From Oscillospiraceae bacterium (GTDB taxonomy: Bacteria; Bacillota; Clostridia; Oscillospirales; Ruminococcaceae), in contig JAFLUF010000015.1 in the NCBI GenBank assembly GCA_022508925.1, forward strand, positions 1-34,751: DNA of 34,751 nt, given 5' to 3'. A program made the translations under genes and the position numbers. Under the pieces are notes generated by a model. That model saw only the letters and a program-made list of their open reading frames with translations. It was not told where the DNA came from and did no database searches. Numbering within the stretch: position 1 is the first letter of the stretch; each line of letters begins with the position of its first letter. Positions 1-8,923 of the stretch are shown here, piece by piece.

Positions 1-767
1 ATAATGTCCGCGTCGCACCATTTCGCAAGCTGGTGCTGGGTCATGGTCTTTCCCGTGCCGAAACCTCCGGGGATAGCCGCCGTGCCGCCTTTGGCTATGG
101 GGATAATGGTGTCGATCACGCGCTGTCCCGTAATAAGCGGGGTCGTCGCGCGAAGGCGGTTTTTTATCGGGCGCGGGATCTTTATCGGCCAGCGCTGTAC
201 AAGCGTAAGCTCCTTTTCCTCGCCGTTTTCGAGCTTTATTTTCAGTATAACGTCGTTTACGCGGTATTTTCCGCTTTCCGCAGCGAAAACCACCTCTCCG
301 CTTATATCGGGAGGCGCCATGCATTTGTGAGTGATGAGCGGCGTTTCGGGAGTCGTGCAGTAAATATCTCCGCCGCTTATCTTCTCGCCGACCTTTGCGC
401 AGACAGCAACGTCAAACTCGCGCTCGGTATCGAGCGAAAACAGGCTGCTTCCCTCGGTTACAAACGCTCCCGACAGTTTGGTCATATCCCGAAGCGGACG
501 CTCTATACCGTCGAAGATATTCGAGATTATCCCGGGACCTAAATTCGCGCAGACGGGCGCGCCCGTACCGAAAATAGGCTCGCCTACCTTTAAACCGGCG
601 GTGTCCTCGTATACCTGTATCGTCGTAAGCTCGTCGGTTATTCCTATAACCTCGCCGATAAGCCTGCGCTCGCCGACATAGACCATTTCGAGCATGGAAA
701 ACTCTCTGGCTCCCGCTGACTTTACGACAGGTCCGTTTATTGAATAGATCGTGTTCAAAATTTTCAC
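1..767 (-). CDS. ntpA: V-type ATPase catalytic subunit A, partial (3' part outside window)
   Basis: This is the catalytic, ATP-binding subunit of the V/A-type rotary ATPase; only about the first 255 residues are in the window. Translation of the minus strand gives an N-terminus with [20 protein letters not shown], the bulge region typical of A subunits, and near the window edge the Walker A motif GGFGTGKT followed by [14 protein letters not shown]. The usual A-subunit loop is GPFGxGKT, so the second Gly is a clade variant. Two starts are possible: GTG at 767, 12 bases after the stop of subunit E, or TTG at 758, which has AGGTG placed about 6 bases upstream; the TTG may be the true one. It is the seventh gene of the operon, and B and D presumably follow to the left of the window. 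Confidence 0.95.
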   Translation of the reverse strand, partial: MKILNTIYSINGPVVKSAGAREFSMLEMVYVGERRLIGEVIGITDELTTIQVYEDTAGLKVGEPIFGTGAPVCANLGPGIISNIFDGIERPLRDMTKLSGAFVTEGSSLFSLDTEREFDVAVCAKVGEKISGGDIYCTTPETPLITHKCMAPPDISGEVVFAAESGKYRVNDVILKIKLENGEEKELTLVQRWPIKIPRPIKNRLRATTPLITGQRVIDTIIPIAKGGTAAIPGGFGTGKTMTQHQLAKWCDADI

Positions 768-779
768 CTACTAACCCGC

Positions 780-1364
780 TTACAATCTTAATTCTTTTTT
801 ATCCGAAAACGCGGCTGATTCGTCGTCGAGAGCCTTGTCAAGCGTGAGATCGCAGAACAAGCCTTTTTCCTCGTCAAGCGCGCCTATTCCGCCGAGTATG
901 ATGGTGCTGTCGGCTCTTATTTCATTTTTGCAGAGTTTTTTGAGCTTTTCGACATCCTTTGCGGCGCAGAGAATAACGCACTTTTCACCGAGAGCCTTTT
1001 GCGCTTTTTCAACCGACTTTTTAAGATAATTACCGTATTTTTCGCTTTCGGCAAAGAGCTTTAAGTCGTTTCTTATCTCCTCGAAAAAGCCGTCGATAAG
1101 CTCTTTTCTGTAAACGCGCACCGCCTTGGCGGTCTCATAGTCGCAGCGTGAAAGCTCGCGTTTATAGCGCTGTTCAAAGGCTGTCTGCTCGCGTCTGAGC
1201 TGTGAAATAGCCTCGCGCGCGGCGGCCTCTTCTTTTTCCTTGCCCGCGGCGCTTTTCTGGTCGCGTATCCTTGCCGTCAGAAGGGCTATCTCCTCGTCCG
1301 CCTGTTTGTTGACGTTCTCTTTGAACATCCGCATCTTATAGCGGTTTATTTCGTTTAAATCCAT
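780..1364 (-). CDS. ntpE: V-type ATPase peripheral stalk subunit E
   Basis: This 194-residue protein has a charged helical N-terminal half (about residues 1-100, rich in Lys, Glu, Arg and Ala, able to form a coiled coil) and a more globular C-terminal half with a VILCAAKDVEKLKKL-type segment. That is the architecture of subunit E, which pairs with the G/H subunit to form the peripheral stalk linking the A3B3 head to subunit I. Sequence alone is weakly conserved in this family, so the call rests mainly on size, helix content and its position between subunit F and subunit A. It starts at ATG 1364, with an AGGAG-type site just upstream. Confidence 0.88.
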   Translation of the reverse strand: MDLNEINRYKMRMFKENVNKQADEEIALLTARIRDQKSAAGKEKEEAAAREAISQLRREQTAFEQRYKRELSRCDYETAKAVRVYRKELIDGFFEEIRNDLKLFAESEKYGNYLKKSVEKAQKALGEKCVILCAAKDVEKLKKLCKNEIRADSTIILGGIGALDEEKGLFCDLTLDKALDDESAAFSDKKELRL

Positions 1365-1412
1365 AAAAATCTCCTATACCCAAAAAGGAAGGGCGAATAG
1401 ATCAAAGGTTTT

Positions 1413-1721
1413 TTACAGTTTAATTCCTATCGACTCTTCCACATATCGGCTTATTGATTCCGAGACCCCGCTTGAACCGTGGCGGTCGGGAATTTCAACA
1501 ATAAGCGGGCGGCGGCGGTTCAGCTTTATATCATAAACCTTATTTTTACAAAGCTCGGAGCATATCTGAGTCATAAGCACGACCGCTATCTCCTCGTCGT
1601 TTACCGCGTCGGAAAGCGCGGCGGATACCTCCTCGGCGGTGTGAGCCACAACGCCCTCTATTCCCGCTATGCGCATTCCCATTTTCGTGTCGATGTTGTC
1701 GCTTATAAGAAAAAACTTCAT
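1413..1721 (-). CDS. ntpG: V-type ATPase subunit F (NtpG in Enterococcus naming)
   Basis: This 102-residue protein begins MKFFLISDNIDTKMGMRIAGIEG and ends with RYVEESIGIKL. The opening beta strand followed by a conserved G-x-R-x-AGIEG loop and a C-terminal helix carrying S-x-x-I-x-x-Y/I-V-E-x-x-I-G-I-x-L is characteristic of subunit F, the small part of the central stalk that sits with subunit D and modulates coupling. It lies 21 bases after subunit K and 48 bases before subunit E, all on the minus strand, consistent with one transcript. Confidence 0.93.
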   Translation of the reverse strand: MKFFLISDNIDTKMGMRIAGIEGVVAHTAEEVSAALSDAVNDEEIAVVLMTQICSELCKNKVYDIKLNRRRPLIVEIPDRHGSSGVSESISRYVEESIGIKL

Positions 1722-1742
1722 ATTCCCCTCGAACCTAAAGAA

Positions 1743-2189
1743 TCAACCAAACAGAATAAGTATCGAAATAAGCAGACCGTAGATCGCGACGCCCTCGCCG
1801 AGAGCCACGAAGATAAGCGCCTTTGAGAATACTTTTTCATTTTCCGAGATCGCGCCGATAGCGGCGGGAGCGGCAGAGCCTACGGCAATTCCCGCGGCAA
1901 TAGAGCCTACGCCGGTCGAAAGCGCGGCGGCGAGATATCTCAGCCCCTCGCTGGCAAAAACATCGGAGGCAAGAACCTCGGCGGCTTCGGTCGTTTCGGC
2001 AAACGCTCCGGTAAACGGCAGAAGCGTCGTTACAAGCAGAACGCCGAAAAACGACGCGATATTTGTTATAATTGCGCGCTTCGCGTTTACGCTTTTACCC
2101 TTGCTTTTGCGGTAGAGCGCAACAAATATCGGCGACATGACAAGTGCCACTGCAACAAGCGGCAGAACGAAAAACATAATACTATCCAT
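1743..2189 (-). CDS. ntpK: V-type ATPase membrane rotor (proteolipid) subunit K
   Basis: This 148-residue membrane protein has four predicted hydrophobic segments (about 4-26, 40-62, 83-113 and 122-147). The second hairpin is a standard c-type unit: a glycine- and alanine-rich helix (GVGSIAAGIAVGSAAPAA) followed by a helix with the ion-binding carboxylate Glu132 in ALGEGVAIYGLL. The first pair of helices is not a matching hairpin with its own carboxylate. It is joined to the second by an acidic loop, TTEAAEVLASDVFASEG. No glutamine occurs anywhere in the protein, so the Gln ligands of the sodium-binding Enterococcus NtpK are absent. The coupling ion is therefore unresolved. It lies between subunits I and F. 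Confidence 0.92.
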   Translation of the reverse strand: MDSIMFFVLPLVAVALVMSPIFVALYRKSKGKSVNAKRAIITNIASFFGVLLVTTLLPFTGAFAETTEAAEVLASDVFASEGLRYLAAALSTGVGSIAAGIAVGSAAPAAIGAISENEKVFSKALIFVALGEGVAIYGLLISILILFG

Positions 2190-2224
2190 AGTTTTATCCC
2201 TCCGAAATAAAAATGATTTACAGT

Positions 2225-4180
2225 TTAATCAACGCTTACATCAAGCGTTACGGGTGAGAAATCCTTTCCGTTTCCTTCGTAGAAACGGCTGAAGACTTCG
2301 TAGAATTCAAGTCTCAGGACCTGTATCCCCGAAAGCAGACCTTCTATTCCCATAACAAGCAGATTTCCTATGATATAGGTTATGACCGTGCCGACGGTTA
2401 CGGGAGAATCCGGCTCCGCCGCTCCCGCAAGCTGGGAAACGACAAGCATGAAGCCCGCGTGTGAAAGCACAAAGCCGCCTATTCTGAGATAGCTCATTGT
2501 ATTTGACAAAAACGTTATCGCGCCCTCTAAAATGTCGATAAACGCCTCGGCTACGCTGAACTCAACGTGCCTGTGCTCGATAAGTCCCATAAGAGGATGC
2601 TTGAAAAAGATCAGCACTACAGGAACTATTATCAGAATAAGAACATACGGCAGGCTGAATACCTCAACTCCGAACAAAAACGTCGCGCCCGCGCCGAACA
2701 AAAGCGCGGTGTATATTACGGCGCCCGAAACTCCGTTTACCGCGAAAAGCGCTTCGCCATATTTTTTCGCGCGGAAGTTTTTGACAATGTTGAAGATTAT
2801 CGAAATAAGTATGAGTATCACGCCGAGTATAAGCGCGAAGATCAGTATTACCATCGCCGCCTGGAAAATGTTTTCGGGGTGTTCGGGTATTCCCAATCCG
2901 CTCAGCAGCTTGCAGACGCCGTGCCAGATATTCTCGCGGTGGTAAATGGGGGTTATTATCGTTTCGATTCCGAAAACCGAGCCGTAAACGCACCCGAAAA
3001 GCGCCGAAAAAATGCCGAGCCTTGTCATTATGGGAGCGAGGCCGTTTTTCGTAAATCTCGAAAGCACAAATCCCAACAGCGACACCAATAAGCCCTGTCC
3101 CACATCTCCGAACATGACCCCGAACATCAGCATATAGGTAAACGCGACGTAAGGCGTGGGGTCAAAGCCGCTGTAGCAGGGAAGTCCGTACATTCGTATA
3201 AACATCTCGAACGGACGGGTTATTATATTGTTTTTAAGCTTTACGGGAATTTCGTCCGAAGCGCCCTTTCGCTCTATCGGAATTTCGTCGCAGACGATAT
3301 CCTCTCCCGCTTTTTTCAGAAGTTCCGTCAGCCTGCCGCTTTCGACCGTGGGCGCGTATCCCGAAAACGAGAATCTCTCGCCCGAAATTATAACTTTTTG
3401 TCTCAGCTCGAAGCACTCCGACTTGAATTTGAGCTTTGATATCACCGCCGAAAGCTCGTCGCGCGTTTTATCCGAGAAATACGCAAGCTCTTCCTCAATT
3501 TTCTTTTTATTCGCTTCTTCGGCTGAGATGACTTCGACAAGCTTTTTCTCGGCGTTTTCGGCAGTGTCCTCGAGATAATCCGGAAGCCTCGTTCTCTCAA
3601 AACCGAGCACGTTCATTATTTCGTCCGAAAACTCCGCTACGTTGTTAGGACTGAAATAAATTCCGTATACATACTCGGGACTTCTTTCAAACGGAACGAA
3701 CACAAAGCACTTTTTCGTGTAATAGCCGAGCTTTGCCTCGTTTTCCGCGGGAAGTCTGCCTATGCGCGTTTTGATGTACTTAAGCGAGAAAAGGTCTTTA
3801 AACGAAACGTCAAGCCCGATAAGGTGCTTTACATAAGCGCTTGTGTGCTTATAGTCCTCGAGGGCGGCGTTTGTTTTTTCCAAAGCCTCTGTAAGCTCGG
3901 TAAAGCGCGAGCTTAAGTTTTCCGAGTATTCGGAAAACTCCTCGGGCATTTCGAAGCTTATCTCGTCAAAGGGGAGATTCTTTGCGGAAATTTTCAGATT
4001 TGACGCTAGGTCACCAAGCTTTGAAAGCGCCTCGCGGTATGGATTTTGTTCTCCGAGACCGCGCGTTTTTCCCGGAGAGGAAAACTGAAACACGCCGCTT
4101 TCACAGCATGCCGCCAGAGCCGCGTCGAGTTTCTGCGTTTTTCCCTCGACCGACCACAGCGACATTTTTTCTATCGCCAT
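2225..4180 (-). CDS. ntpI: V-type ATPase subunit I (a subunit, stator channel)
   Basis: This 651-residue protein has a cytoplasmic N-terminal half (about 1-330, with a helical hairpin and beta domains) and a C-terminal membrane half with seven or eight hydrophobic segments. The stator arginine that faces the rotor carboxylate is visible as Arg566 in the NTMSYLRIGGFVLSHAGF segment, a signature of the family. The YMLMFGVMFGDVGQGL motif at the start of the membrane domain is also typical. Length matches the usual 600-660 residues. It starts at ATG 4180, 25 bases after subunit C, and precedes the rotor gene. Confidence 0.97.
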   Translation of the reverse strand: MAIEKMSLWSVEGKTQKLDAALAACCESGVFQFSSPGKTRGLGEQNPYREALSKLGDLASNLKISAKNLPFDEISFEMPEEFSEYSENLSSRFTELTEALEKTNAALEDYKHTSAYVKHLIGLDVSFKDLFSLKYIKTRIGRLPAENEAKLGYYTKKCFVFVPFERSPEYVYGIYFSPNNVAEFSDEIMNVLGFERTRLPDYLEDTAENAEKKLVEVISAEEANKKKIEEELAYFSDKTRDELSAVISKLKFKSECFELRQKVIISGERFSFSGYAPTVESGRLTELLKKAGEDIVCDEIPIERKGASDEIPVKLKNNIITRPFEMFIRMYGLPCYSGFDPTPYVAFTYMLMFGVMFGDVGQGLLVSLLGFVLSRFTKNGLAPIMTRLGIFSALFGCVYGSVFGIETIITPIYHRENIWHGVCKLLSGLGIPEHPENIFQAAMVILIFALILGVILILISIIFNIVKNFRAKKYGEALFAVNGVSGAVIYTALLFGAGATFLFGVEVFSLPYVLILIIVPVVLIFFKHPLMGLIEHRHVEFSVAEAFIDILEGAITFLSNTMSYLRIGGFVLSHAGFMLVVSQLAGAAEPDSPVTVGTVITYIIGNLLVMGIEGLLSGIQVLRLEFYEVFSRFYEGNGKDFSPVTLDVSVD

Positions 4181-4205
4181 ATATTTTCACCACCTTATAA
4201 CACAC

Positions 4206-5240
4206 TTATAATACAAGCATTTTGAGGATATCTCCGCCGTTAAGTCCGTAGCGCACGCCCTCGACAAGGGTCTTTATGTTCTTAAGCTCTGTCGAAAGAC
4301 ATTGCGTAAGCGCAAAGTATACCACCGCGGGACTTTGCGAAAGGCGGATTGTTTTTTCAAGATTTTTAAAGCTTATCGACTCGGTAAGCAGCTCTATCGT
4401 TTCTTTGTTTGTGGCGTGACAGCCTTTTTTTTCAAGAACAAGCGCGATCTTCTCCACGCTTTTTTCTTTTGCGAGTTCTTCTATTTCGTCCGCGGAAAGC
4501 CTGTACTTAAACGGAATTAGCGCCGAGCGGTTTTCCTCTGAGGTTTGCCCCGAAAAGCGCGCCTTTCGGCAAAACGATACCACGTTTTCCATGTCGATCG
4601 TTTTTAAGACCGCGATCTTGAATTCCTTTTTCTCGCGCCCCCGAAATTCGTTTTCAATGGCTCTGAGCAGGTGGAAATAGTACTCCGAATACAGCGCGCT
4701 CTCAAAATCTGGAATACTTAAATTCCCCGTAACTATCGCGTCGGAGAGCATCTTTTTAAGCTTTTTGTCCGAGCAGTACTGCGATTTTTCGAGAACCTCG
4801 GCCGCCTGAGCGATATTTTCCGAGCTTGCCAGAGCGGGCAGATCGAGTCTTGAGTGCTTGGTGATAAAAGCCGGAAGCGACGCGATATAATAATCCGAGC
4901 TTTTTGAAAGCACCGCGCTTACCGCTGAGATTATCTGTTCTATCTCAAGCTTTGCCACGATAAATCTGAAATAGTTTTTACACCCGCTGTGATCGAAAAT
5001 ATGAAAGCTTTCGAAAACATCGTAGACCGCGCGCTTTAAAAGCTCTTCAAGCCTTCCGCGGTGGATAGTGCGGGAGCTTACGTCCGCAAGCGCTTTTTCA
5101 TACCTCGGCGTCTGCCTGAGATATTCGCACACGTCCGCGACGGTCTTCATTGACGAAAGACGCGCGTAGTCCTCTTTCGTAAGCCTTCGCCCGTATATCG
5201 CGCGGGATTTCGCGAGGACCGCGTTTGAATCAAACGCCAT
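4206..5240 (-). CDS. ntpC: V-type ATPase subunit C (central stalk socket, yeast d-type)
   Basis: This 344-residue, largely helical soluble protein is the size of the subunit C/d family, which forms the funnel between the rotor ring and the central stalk. Family-like features include an N-terminal AFDSNAVLAKSRAIYGRRLTKEDY segment (the family often has a comparable N-terminal Y/A-x-R-x-L motif) and a C-terminal ELKNIKTLVEGVRYGL helix. Start ATG 5240 lies one base after the stop of the preceding subunit, with GAGGGAT as the ribosome site inside the end of that gene, so the two are translationally close-coupled. Confidence 0.92.
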   Translation of the reverse strand: MAFDSNAVLAKSRAIYGRRLTKEDYARLSSMKTVADVCEYLRQTPRYEKALADVSSRTIHRGRLEELLKRAVYDVFESFHIFDHSGCKNYFRFIVAKLEIEQIISAVSAVLSKSSDYYIASLPAFITKHSRLDLPALASSENIAQAAEVLEKSQYCSDKKLKKMLSDAIVTGNLSIPDFESALYSEYYFHLLRAIENEFRGREKKEFKIAVLKTIDMENVVSFCRKARFSGQTSEENRSALIPFKYRLSADEIEELAKEKSVEKIALVLEKKGCHATNKETIELLTESISFKNLEKTIRLSQSPAVVYFALTQCLSTELKNIKTLVEGVRYGLNGGDILKMLVL

Positions 5241-5241
5241 T

Positions 5242-5550
5242 TTATCCCTCCGTTATACGAGAAATTATCTCTGATTTCCAGCGAGCCTTGTTTTCGGAAA
5301 AAATATCCGAAAGCTCTTTACAGCGGCGGTCCTTTTCCTTTTCCGCGCCCGAAAGCCTTTCGGAAAGGGTCTTCTCCTGTTCGCCGCGGAGCTTTTGTAT
5401 CCTTTCGCGCTCGGAGTCGATCTTTTCCTCGCGGGATTTCGCCTCGGCGTTTCCGACTTCAGCCGAGCGCTTCCGCTCCTCGTCTATCTCCGCCTGCGCG
5501 CGTGCCGCCGCTTTTTTGTCAAGCTCTACTATTTCATTTAATATTTTCAT
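5242..5550 (-). CDS. ntpF: V-type ATPase subunit G/H (NtpF-like peripheral stalk coiled coil)
   Basis: This 102-residue protein is almost entirely one charged helix (heptad-like Lys, Glu, Arg and Ala), beginning MKILNEIVELDKKAAARAQA. This is the pattern of the small subunit that wraps with subunit E to make the peripheral stalk. It is the first gene of the ATPase operon, as in most clostridial clusters. The ribosome site is a weak GAGG close to ATG 5550. Low-complexity sequence means position in the operon carries much of the identification. Confidence 0.85.
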   Translation of the reverse strand: MKILNEIVELDKKAAARAQAEIDEERKRSAEVGNAEAKSREEKIDSERERIQKLRGEQEKTLSERLSGAEKEKDRRCKELSDIFSENKARWKSEIISRITEG

Positions 5551-5620
5551 TTCGACCTCGTGTTTTATAAAAAAATTACAACAAAGCTTTCACCTGTATA
5601 AATATTTCTGTACATATTAT

Positions 5621-5649
5621 ATAATAAACCAAAAACCCGCTTACGTCAA
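5621..5649 (-). promoter_or_regulatory. Promoter of the V-type ATPase operon
   Basis: On the minus strand TTGACG (5649-5644) and TATTAT (5626-5621) are separated by 17 bases, giving a leader of about 60 bases before ATG 5550. This matches a sigma-A promoter. An overlapping TATAAT-like stretch adjoins the -10. Confidence 0.75.
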
Positions 5650-5724
5650 GAGGTATTTTGCACAAATATCAAAAAATTTGCAAAATTTTCATGTTGTTAA
5701 TTCTGACAAAATTCTGCCACACTA

Positions 5725-5754
5725 TTGACAAGGAGATTAGGAATATTGTATAAT
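5725..5754 (+). promoter_or_regulatory. Promoter of the flotillin gene
   Basis: TTGACA (5725-5730) and TATAAT (5749-5754) with an 18-base spacer are perfect sigma-A hexamers. A leader of about 50 bases runs to ATG 5810. The promoter diverges from the ATPase operon promoter about 75 bases away. Confidence 0.85.
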
Positions 5755-5809
5755 ATAATCAGCGCGTGAGTTGATTGCATTTACGCGTATGTGAAAGGAG
5801 TGTTTGTAT

Positions 5810-7333
5810 ATGCCGGAAGAATTGTATGTTCCCGTTATGATAGCCGCGGTGGTTGCTGTGGTTATTATAATAATGTTTGCGGCGGGCTATCGCAAGGCCC
5901 CGCCCGATAAGGCGTTTATCATAAGCGGTCTGCGCAGAAAGGCAAAGGTCGTTATAGGAAAGGCGTCGGTAAAGCTGCCGTTTTTCGAGAGATGCGACGT
6001 GCTTGAGCTTGCGCTTATGTCGGTCGATGTAAAGACCGCGCAGGCTGTTCCTACCGCCGATTATATCAATATCATGATAGACGCGGTCGTAAACGTTAAA
6101 ATTTCCCCCGCCCCCGAGACGATTGAAAAAGCCCAGCAGAACTTTCTCAACAAGAACGTTCAGTACATAACGGGCGTCGCGCGCGAGGTCCTCGAGGGAA
6201 ATATGCGTGAGATAGTCGGACAGATGCGTCTCGAGGAGATGATATCAAACCGTCAGGCGTTTGCCGATAAGGTAAGGCAGAACGCCGATCCCGACTTAAA
6301 GGCAATGGGTCTGGAGATAGTTTCGTTCAACGTACAGAATTTCGTTGACGACAACGGCGTTATCAACGACATGGGTATCGACAACACCATGCAGATACGC
6401 AAAAAAGCCGCTATCTCGAAGGCAGAAGCAGAGCGCGACATCAGGATAGCCCAGGCGGAAGCAAACCGAAAGGCAAACGACGCGAAGGTCGACAGCGAGA
6501 CCGCTATCGCCGTTCGTCAGAACGAGCTTGAAATAAAGCAGGCGGAGCTTAAGCGCTCGGCGGATATAAAGAAGGCCGAGGCGGACGCGGCGTATAAGAT
6601 CCAAGAGGAAGAGCAGCGCAAGACCATTGAGATAACCACCGCAAACGCCAATCTCGCCAAGCAGGAAAAAGAGGTCGAGATAAAGGCTAAGGAAGCCGAG
6701 ATAAAGGAAAGAGCGCTTGAGGCGGAGGTAAAAAAGACAGCCGAGGCGCAGAAATACGCCGCGCAGCAGAAGGCGGACGCGGAGCTTTATACCGTTTCCA
6801 AAAACGCCGACGCGAGAAAGTATGAGGACATCAGAAAAGCCGAAGCGGAGCTTGAAATAAAGAAAAACGAAGCGGCGGCGATCCTCGTTACAGCTCAGAA
6901 CGAAGCGGCGGCGGAAAAGGCAAAGGCAGAGGCGGCGCGCTTTGCCGCTGAGCAGGAGGCCGAAGGTATCCGCGCGAAGGGTCTCGCCGAGGCAGAGGCC
7001 GTAAGAGCGAAAGCTCTCGCGGAGGCTGAGGGTCTTGACAAAAAGGCGGAGGCAATGCGCAAGATGGAAGAAGCCGCGGTTCTGCAGATGTACTTCGAGC
7101 AGATGCCCGCGATCGCTTCGGCAATAGCAAAGCCGCTTGAAAACATCGACAAGATCACTATGTACGGCGACGGAAACACCGCAAAGTTAGTAAAGGATAT
7201 TACCGAAGCTACCACTCAGGCGTCCTCGGGTCTTCTCGACGGTCTGGGCGTAGACCTCAAGCAGATGCTGAGCTCTTTTGTTGAGCGCAAGGTGACCTCG
7301 GAAAATAACGAAAAACCCAAGCAAAACGTGTAA
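5810..7333 (+). CDS. floT: Flotillin-like SPFH-domain membrane protein (FloT/YuaG type)
   Basis: This 507-residue protein has one N-terminal membrane segment (residues about 6-26), an SPFH/band 7 domain (about 27-185, with APPDKAFIISG and KLPFFERCDVLELALMSVDVKT), a long Ala-Glu-Lys coiled coil (about 195-410) and a C-terminal oligomerisation part (QMYFEQMPAIASAIAKPLENIDKITMYG). Length and order match Bacillus FloT, which organises membrane domains and membrane fluidity. ATG 5810 is preferred over TTG 5804 because the AAAGGAG site at 5794-5800 is 9 bases from the ATG but only 3 from the TTG. No NfeD partner gene adjoins it here. Repeats such as AEAEAVRAKALAEAEG are normal for the family. Confidence 0.95.
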   Translation: MPEELYVPVMIAAVVAVVIIIMFAAGYRKAPPDKAFIISGLRRKAKVVIGKASVKLPFFERCDVLELALMSVDVKTAQAVPTADYINIMIDAVVNVKISPAPETIEKAQQNFLNKNVQYITGVAREVLEGNMREIVGQMRLEEMISNRQAFADKVRQNADPDLKAMGLEIVSFNVQNFVDDNGVINDMGIDNTMQIRKKAAISKAEAERDIRIAQAEANRKANDAKVDSETAIAVRQNELEIKQAELKRSADIKKAEADAAYKIQEEEQRKTIEITTANANLAKQEKEVEIKAKEAEIKERALEAEVKKTAEAQKYAAQQKADAELYTVSKNADARKYEDIRKAEAELEIKKNEAAAILVTAQNEAAAEKAKAEAARFAAEQEAEGIRAKGLAEAEAVRAKALAEAEGLDKKAEAMRKMEEAAVLQMYFEQMPAIASAIAKPLENIDKITMYGDGNTAKLVKDITEATTQASSGLLDGLGVDLKQMLSSFVERKVTSENNEKPKQNV

Positions 7334-7360
7334 CAGCTTACAGTAAACAATATATACAAA

Positions 7361-7386
7361 ATGCGGTCGTAATCATACGACCGCAT
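7361..7386. terminator. Bidirectional terminator between flotillin and FapA-like genes
   Basis: Perfect 11-base arms (7361-7371 and 7376-7386) enclose a 4-base loop. T-rich sequence follows on both strands (TTTATTT rightward, TTTTGTATAT leftward), fitting the convergent genes. Confidence 0.85.
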
Positions 7387-7417
7387 TGGGTTTATTTACT
7401 GCTTACCGTCAACTGTA

Positions 7418-8803
7418 TCATCTCAGCGGAACAAATATTATCTCGCCCTTGTCGACGATAGCCTTGACATTGTTTTCCACATTCTTCAAGTGCAGTATGC
7501 AGGAGTTTATTCTCAGCTTTACTCCCGGATAGATCATGCGCTTTGCGGAAACAGAGATATTTTGCATAAGCTCGAGGTCTTTGTCGATCTCCTCTATGCG
7601 TATCTTGTTCTTTTTGATCTCGTTCTGCATTTTGATGCGTGCTCTGACCGAATCGGACTTCATGGTCTCGCGCTCGGGCGAGAGCTTTCCGACCTTCGCG
7701 AACTCCGCAAGGGTGTTGAGGATCTTTCCGAGCTGATCTATTCTGTCTTCCATTTCCGTGATGCTCTTTACGAGATTGTCGCGCTCTTCGCTCAGAATAG
7801 CGTTGTTTCCGAGGGTAAGCTCGGTTTTGATATAATTCTCCGAGCCGATAACAGACGCCTCTATTCCGTCGAGGGCGGTATACTTTCCGCCCATCATAAC
7901 GCCCTTGCCCGAGGCAATGATTTTCCTGCCCGCGAAAATGTTTCCTCCGATAAACGATACGCTCTCAATGTTTCCTTTGGATTTAACGTTTGAGTTCTCG
8001 CAATATCCGAGTTTTATGTCTCCGCGCGCCTCTATGCTTGAGTTTACGCTGCCGATCTTTATGGTGATGCTTCCGTCCGCGTAAAGCTCGGCGTTATTTA
8101 CCGAACCGTAGACGTTGATGTCCTTTTTTGATGTAACTCTGAAGCCCTCAAAAACGCTGCCCTTTACAACAACGCTTCCGATAAAGTCTATGTTTCCGCT
8201 TGACACGTCAACGTCGCCGTTTATCACAAGGGTCTCGTCAACGCAGAACGCGCCGTTTTTAAACGAGAGATTTCCGCTTGTGGCGGCAATTATCTCTGTA
8301 TCGTCGTTTACAAGCGTTGTGCCGTTGCCGATATTGAGCTTTACGGGAACGCCCTTTTTCTGATTTACAACGCGCCCGGTAATATCCGTTCCGGGTTTTC
8401 CCTCGGTGGGCGGAGATATCCTTGCAATAGGCGTGCCCTGTGTTATATTTCTTACAAGACCGAGGTTCTTATAGTCAACGACTCCATGCTCGTTTTCTAC
8501 GGGTGACACCGACTGCTGAGGCTTATAAAAGTATTTGATCTCCCCGTCGATCCCGTTTTCCGGCGCTTCCCACTGCGCCACGCAGATATTTTCGTCGTAA
8601 AGCTTGCGCTCAACGGCTCTGGCGATCGCTTCCTTGAGAACGCCAAACGTGATGCCTTTTTCTTCAAGCGCCGACATAATTCTGTTTACAGAGATATCGA
8701 TACCGCCGTTTTCGGGTCTTGTGAAAGAAACGAAAGCCGTCGTGCGGTTTGGATCCATTGAGAGCTCGATCATCGAATGAACAACCAGTTTTTCGTCTGA
8801 CAT
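7418..8803 (-). CDS. FapA/DUF342-family polymer-forming protein
   Basis: This 461-residue protein has an N-terminal wing region (about 1-130) and a DUF342/FapA core from about residue 125 on (GLVRNITQGTPIARISPPTEGKPGTDITGR). The core continues as a right-handed beta-helix with rungs such as VINGDVDVSSGNIDFIGSVV and GDIKLGYCENSNVKSKGNI. Then comes a charged coiled coil (about 335-420) and a small beta tail. Relatives are named flagellar assembly protein A, but the family is widespread in non-flagellated Clostridia and its role is uncertain. Start ATG 8803 is favoured because GGGGGG lies 7 bases upstream; an earlier in-frame ATG at 8821 has no such site. Confidence 0.88.
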   Translation of the reverse strand: MSDEKLVVHSMIELSMDPNRTTAFVSFTRPENGGIDISVNRIMSALEEKGITFGVLKEAIARAVERKLYDENICVAQWEAPENGIDGEIKYFYKPQQSVSPVENEHGVVDYKNLGLVRNITQGTPIARISPPTEGKPGTDITGRVVNQKKGVPVKLNIGNGTTLVNDDTEIIAATSGNLSFKNGAFCVDETLVINGDVDVSSGNIDFIGSVVVKGSVFEGFRVTSKKDINVYGSVNNAELYADGSITIKIGSVNSSIEARGDIKLGYCENSNVKSKGNIESVSFIGGNIFAGRKIIASGKGVMMGGKYTALDGIEASVIGSENYIKTELTLGNNAILSEERDNLVKSITEMEDRIDQLGKILNTLAEFAKVGKLSPERETMKSDSVRARIKMQNEIKKNKIRIEEIDKDLELMQNISVSAKRMIYPGVKLRINSCILHLKNVENNVKAIVDKGEIIFVPLR

Positions 8804-8841
8804 ATAAAATCCCCCCCACATAACTTAAACTATATATTTAT

Positions 8842-8870
8842 ATTATATCATAACCGTACAGGAATTGCAA
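8842..8870 (-). promoter_or_regulatory. Promoter of the FapA-like gene
   Basis: On the minus strand TTGCAA (8870-8865), a 17-base spacer and TATAAT (8847-8842) precede the gene by about 40 bases. Confidence 0.7.
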
Positions 8871-8923
8871 CCGTATTTTTGCATAAATCCCGATTTTTTT
8901 TAAAATTTCTGAAAACCCGCGGT

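Noticed and set aside
2567-3091. Plus-strand open frame of 174 codons
   Set aside because: It lies wholly inside the subunit I gene on the other strand, with no ribosome site and a composition typical of an antisense shadow.
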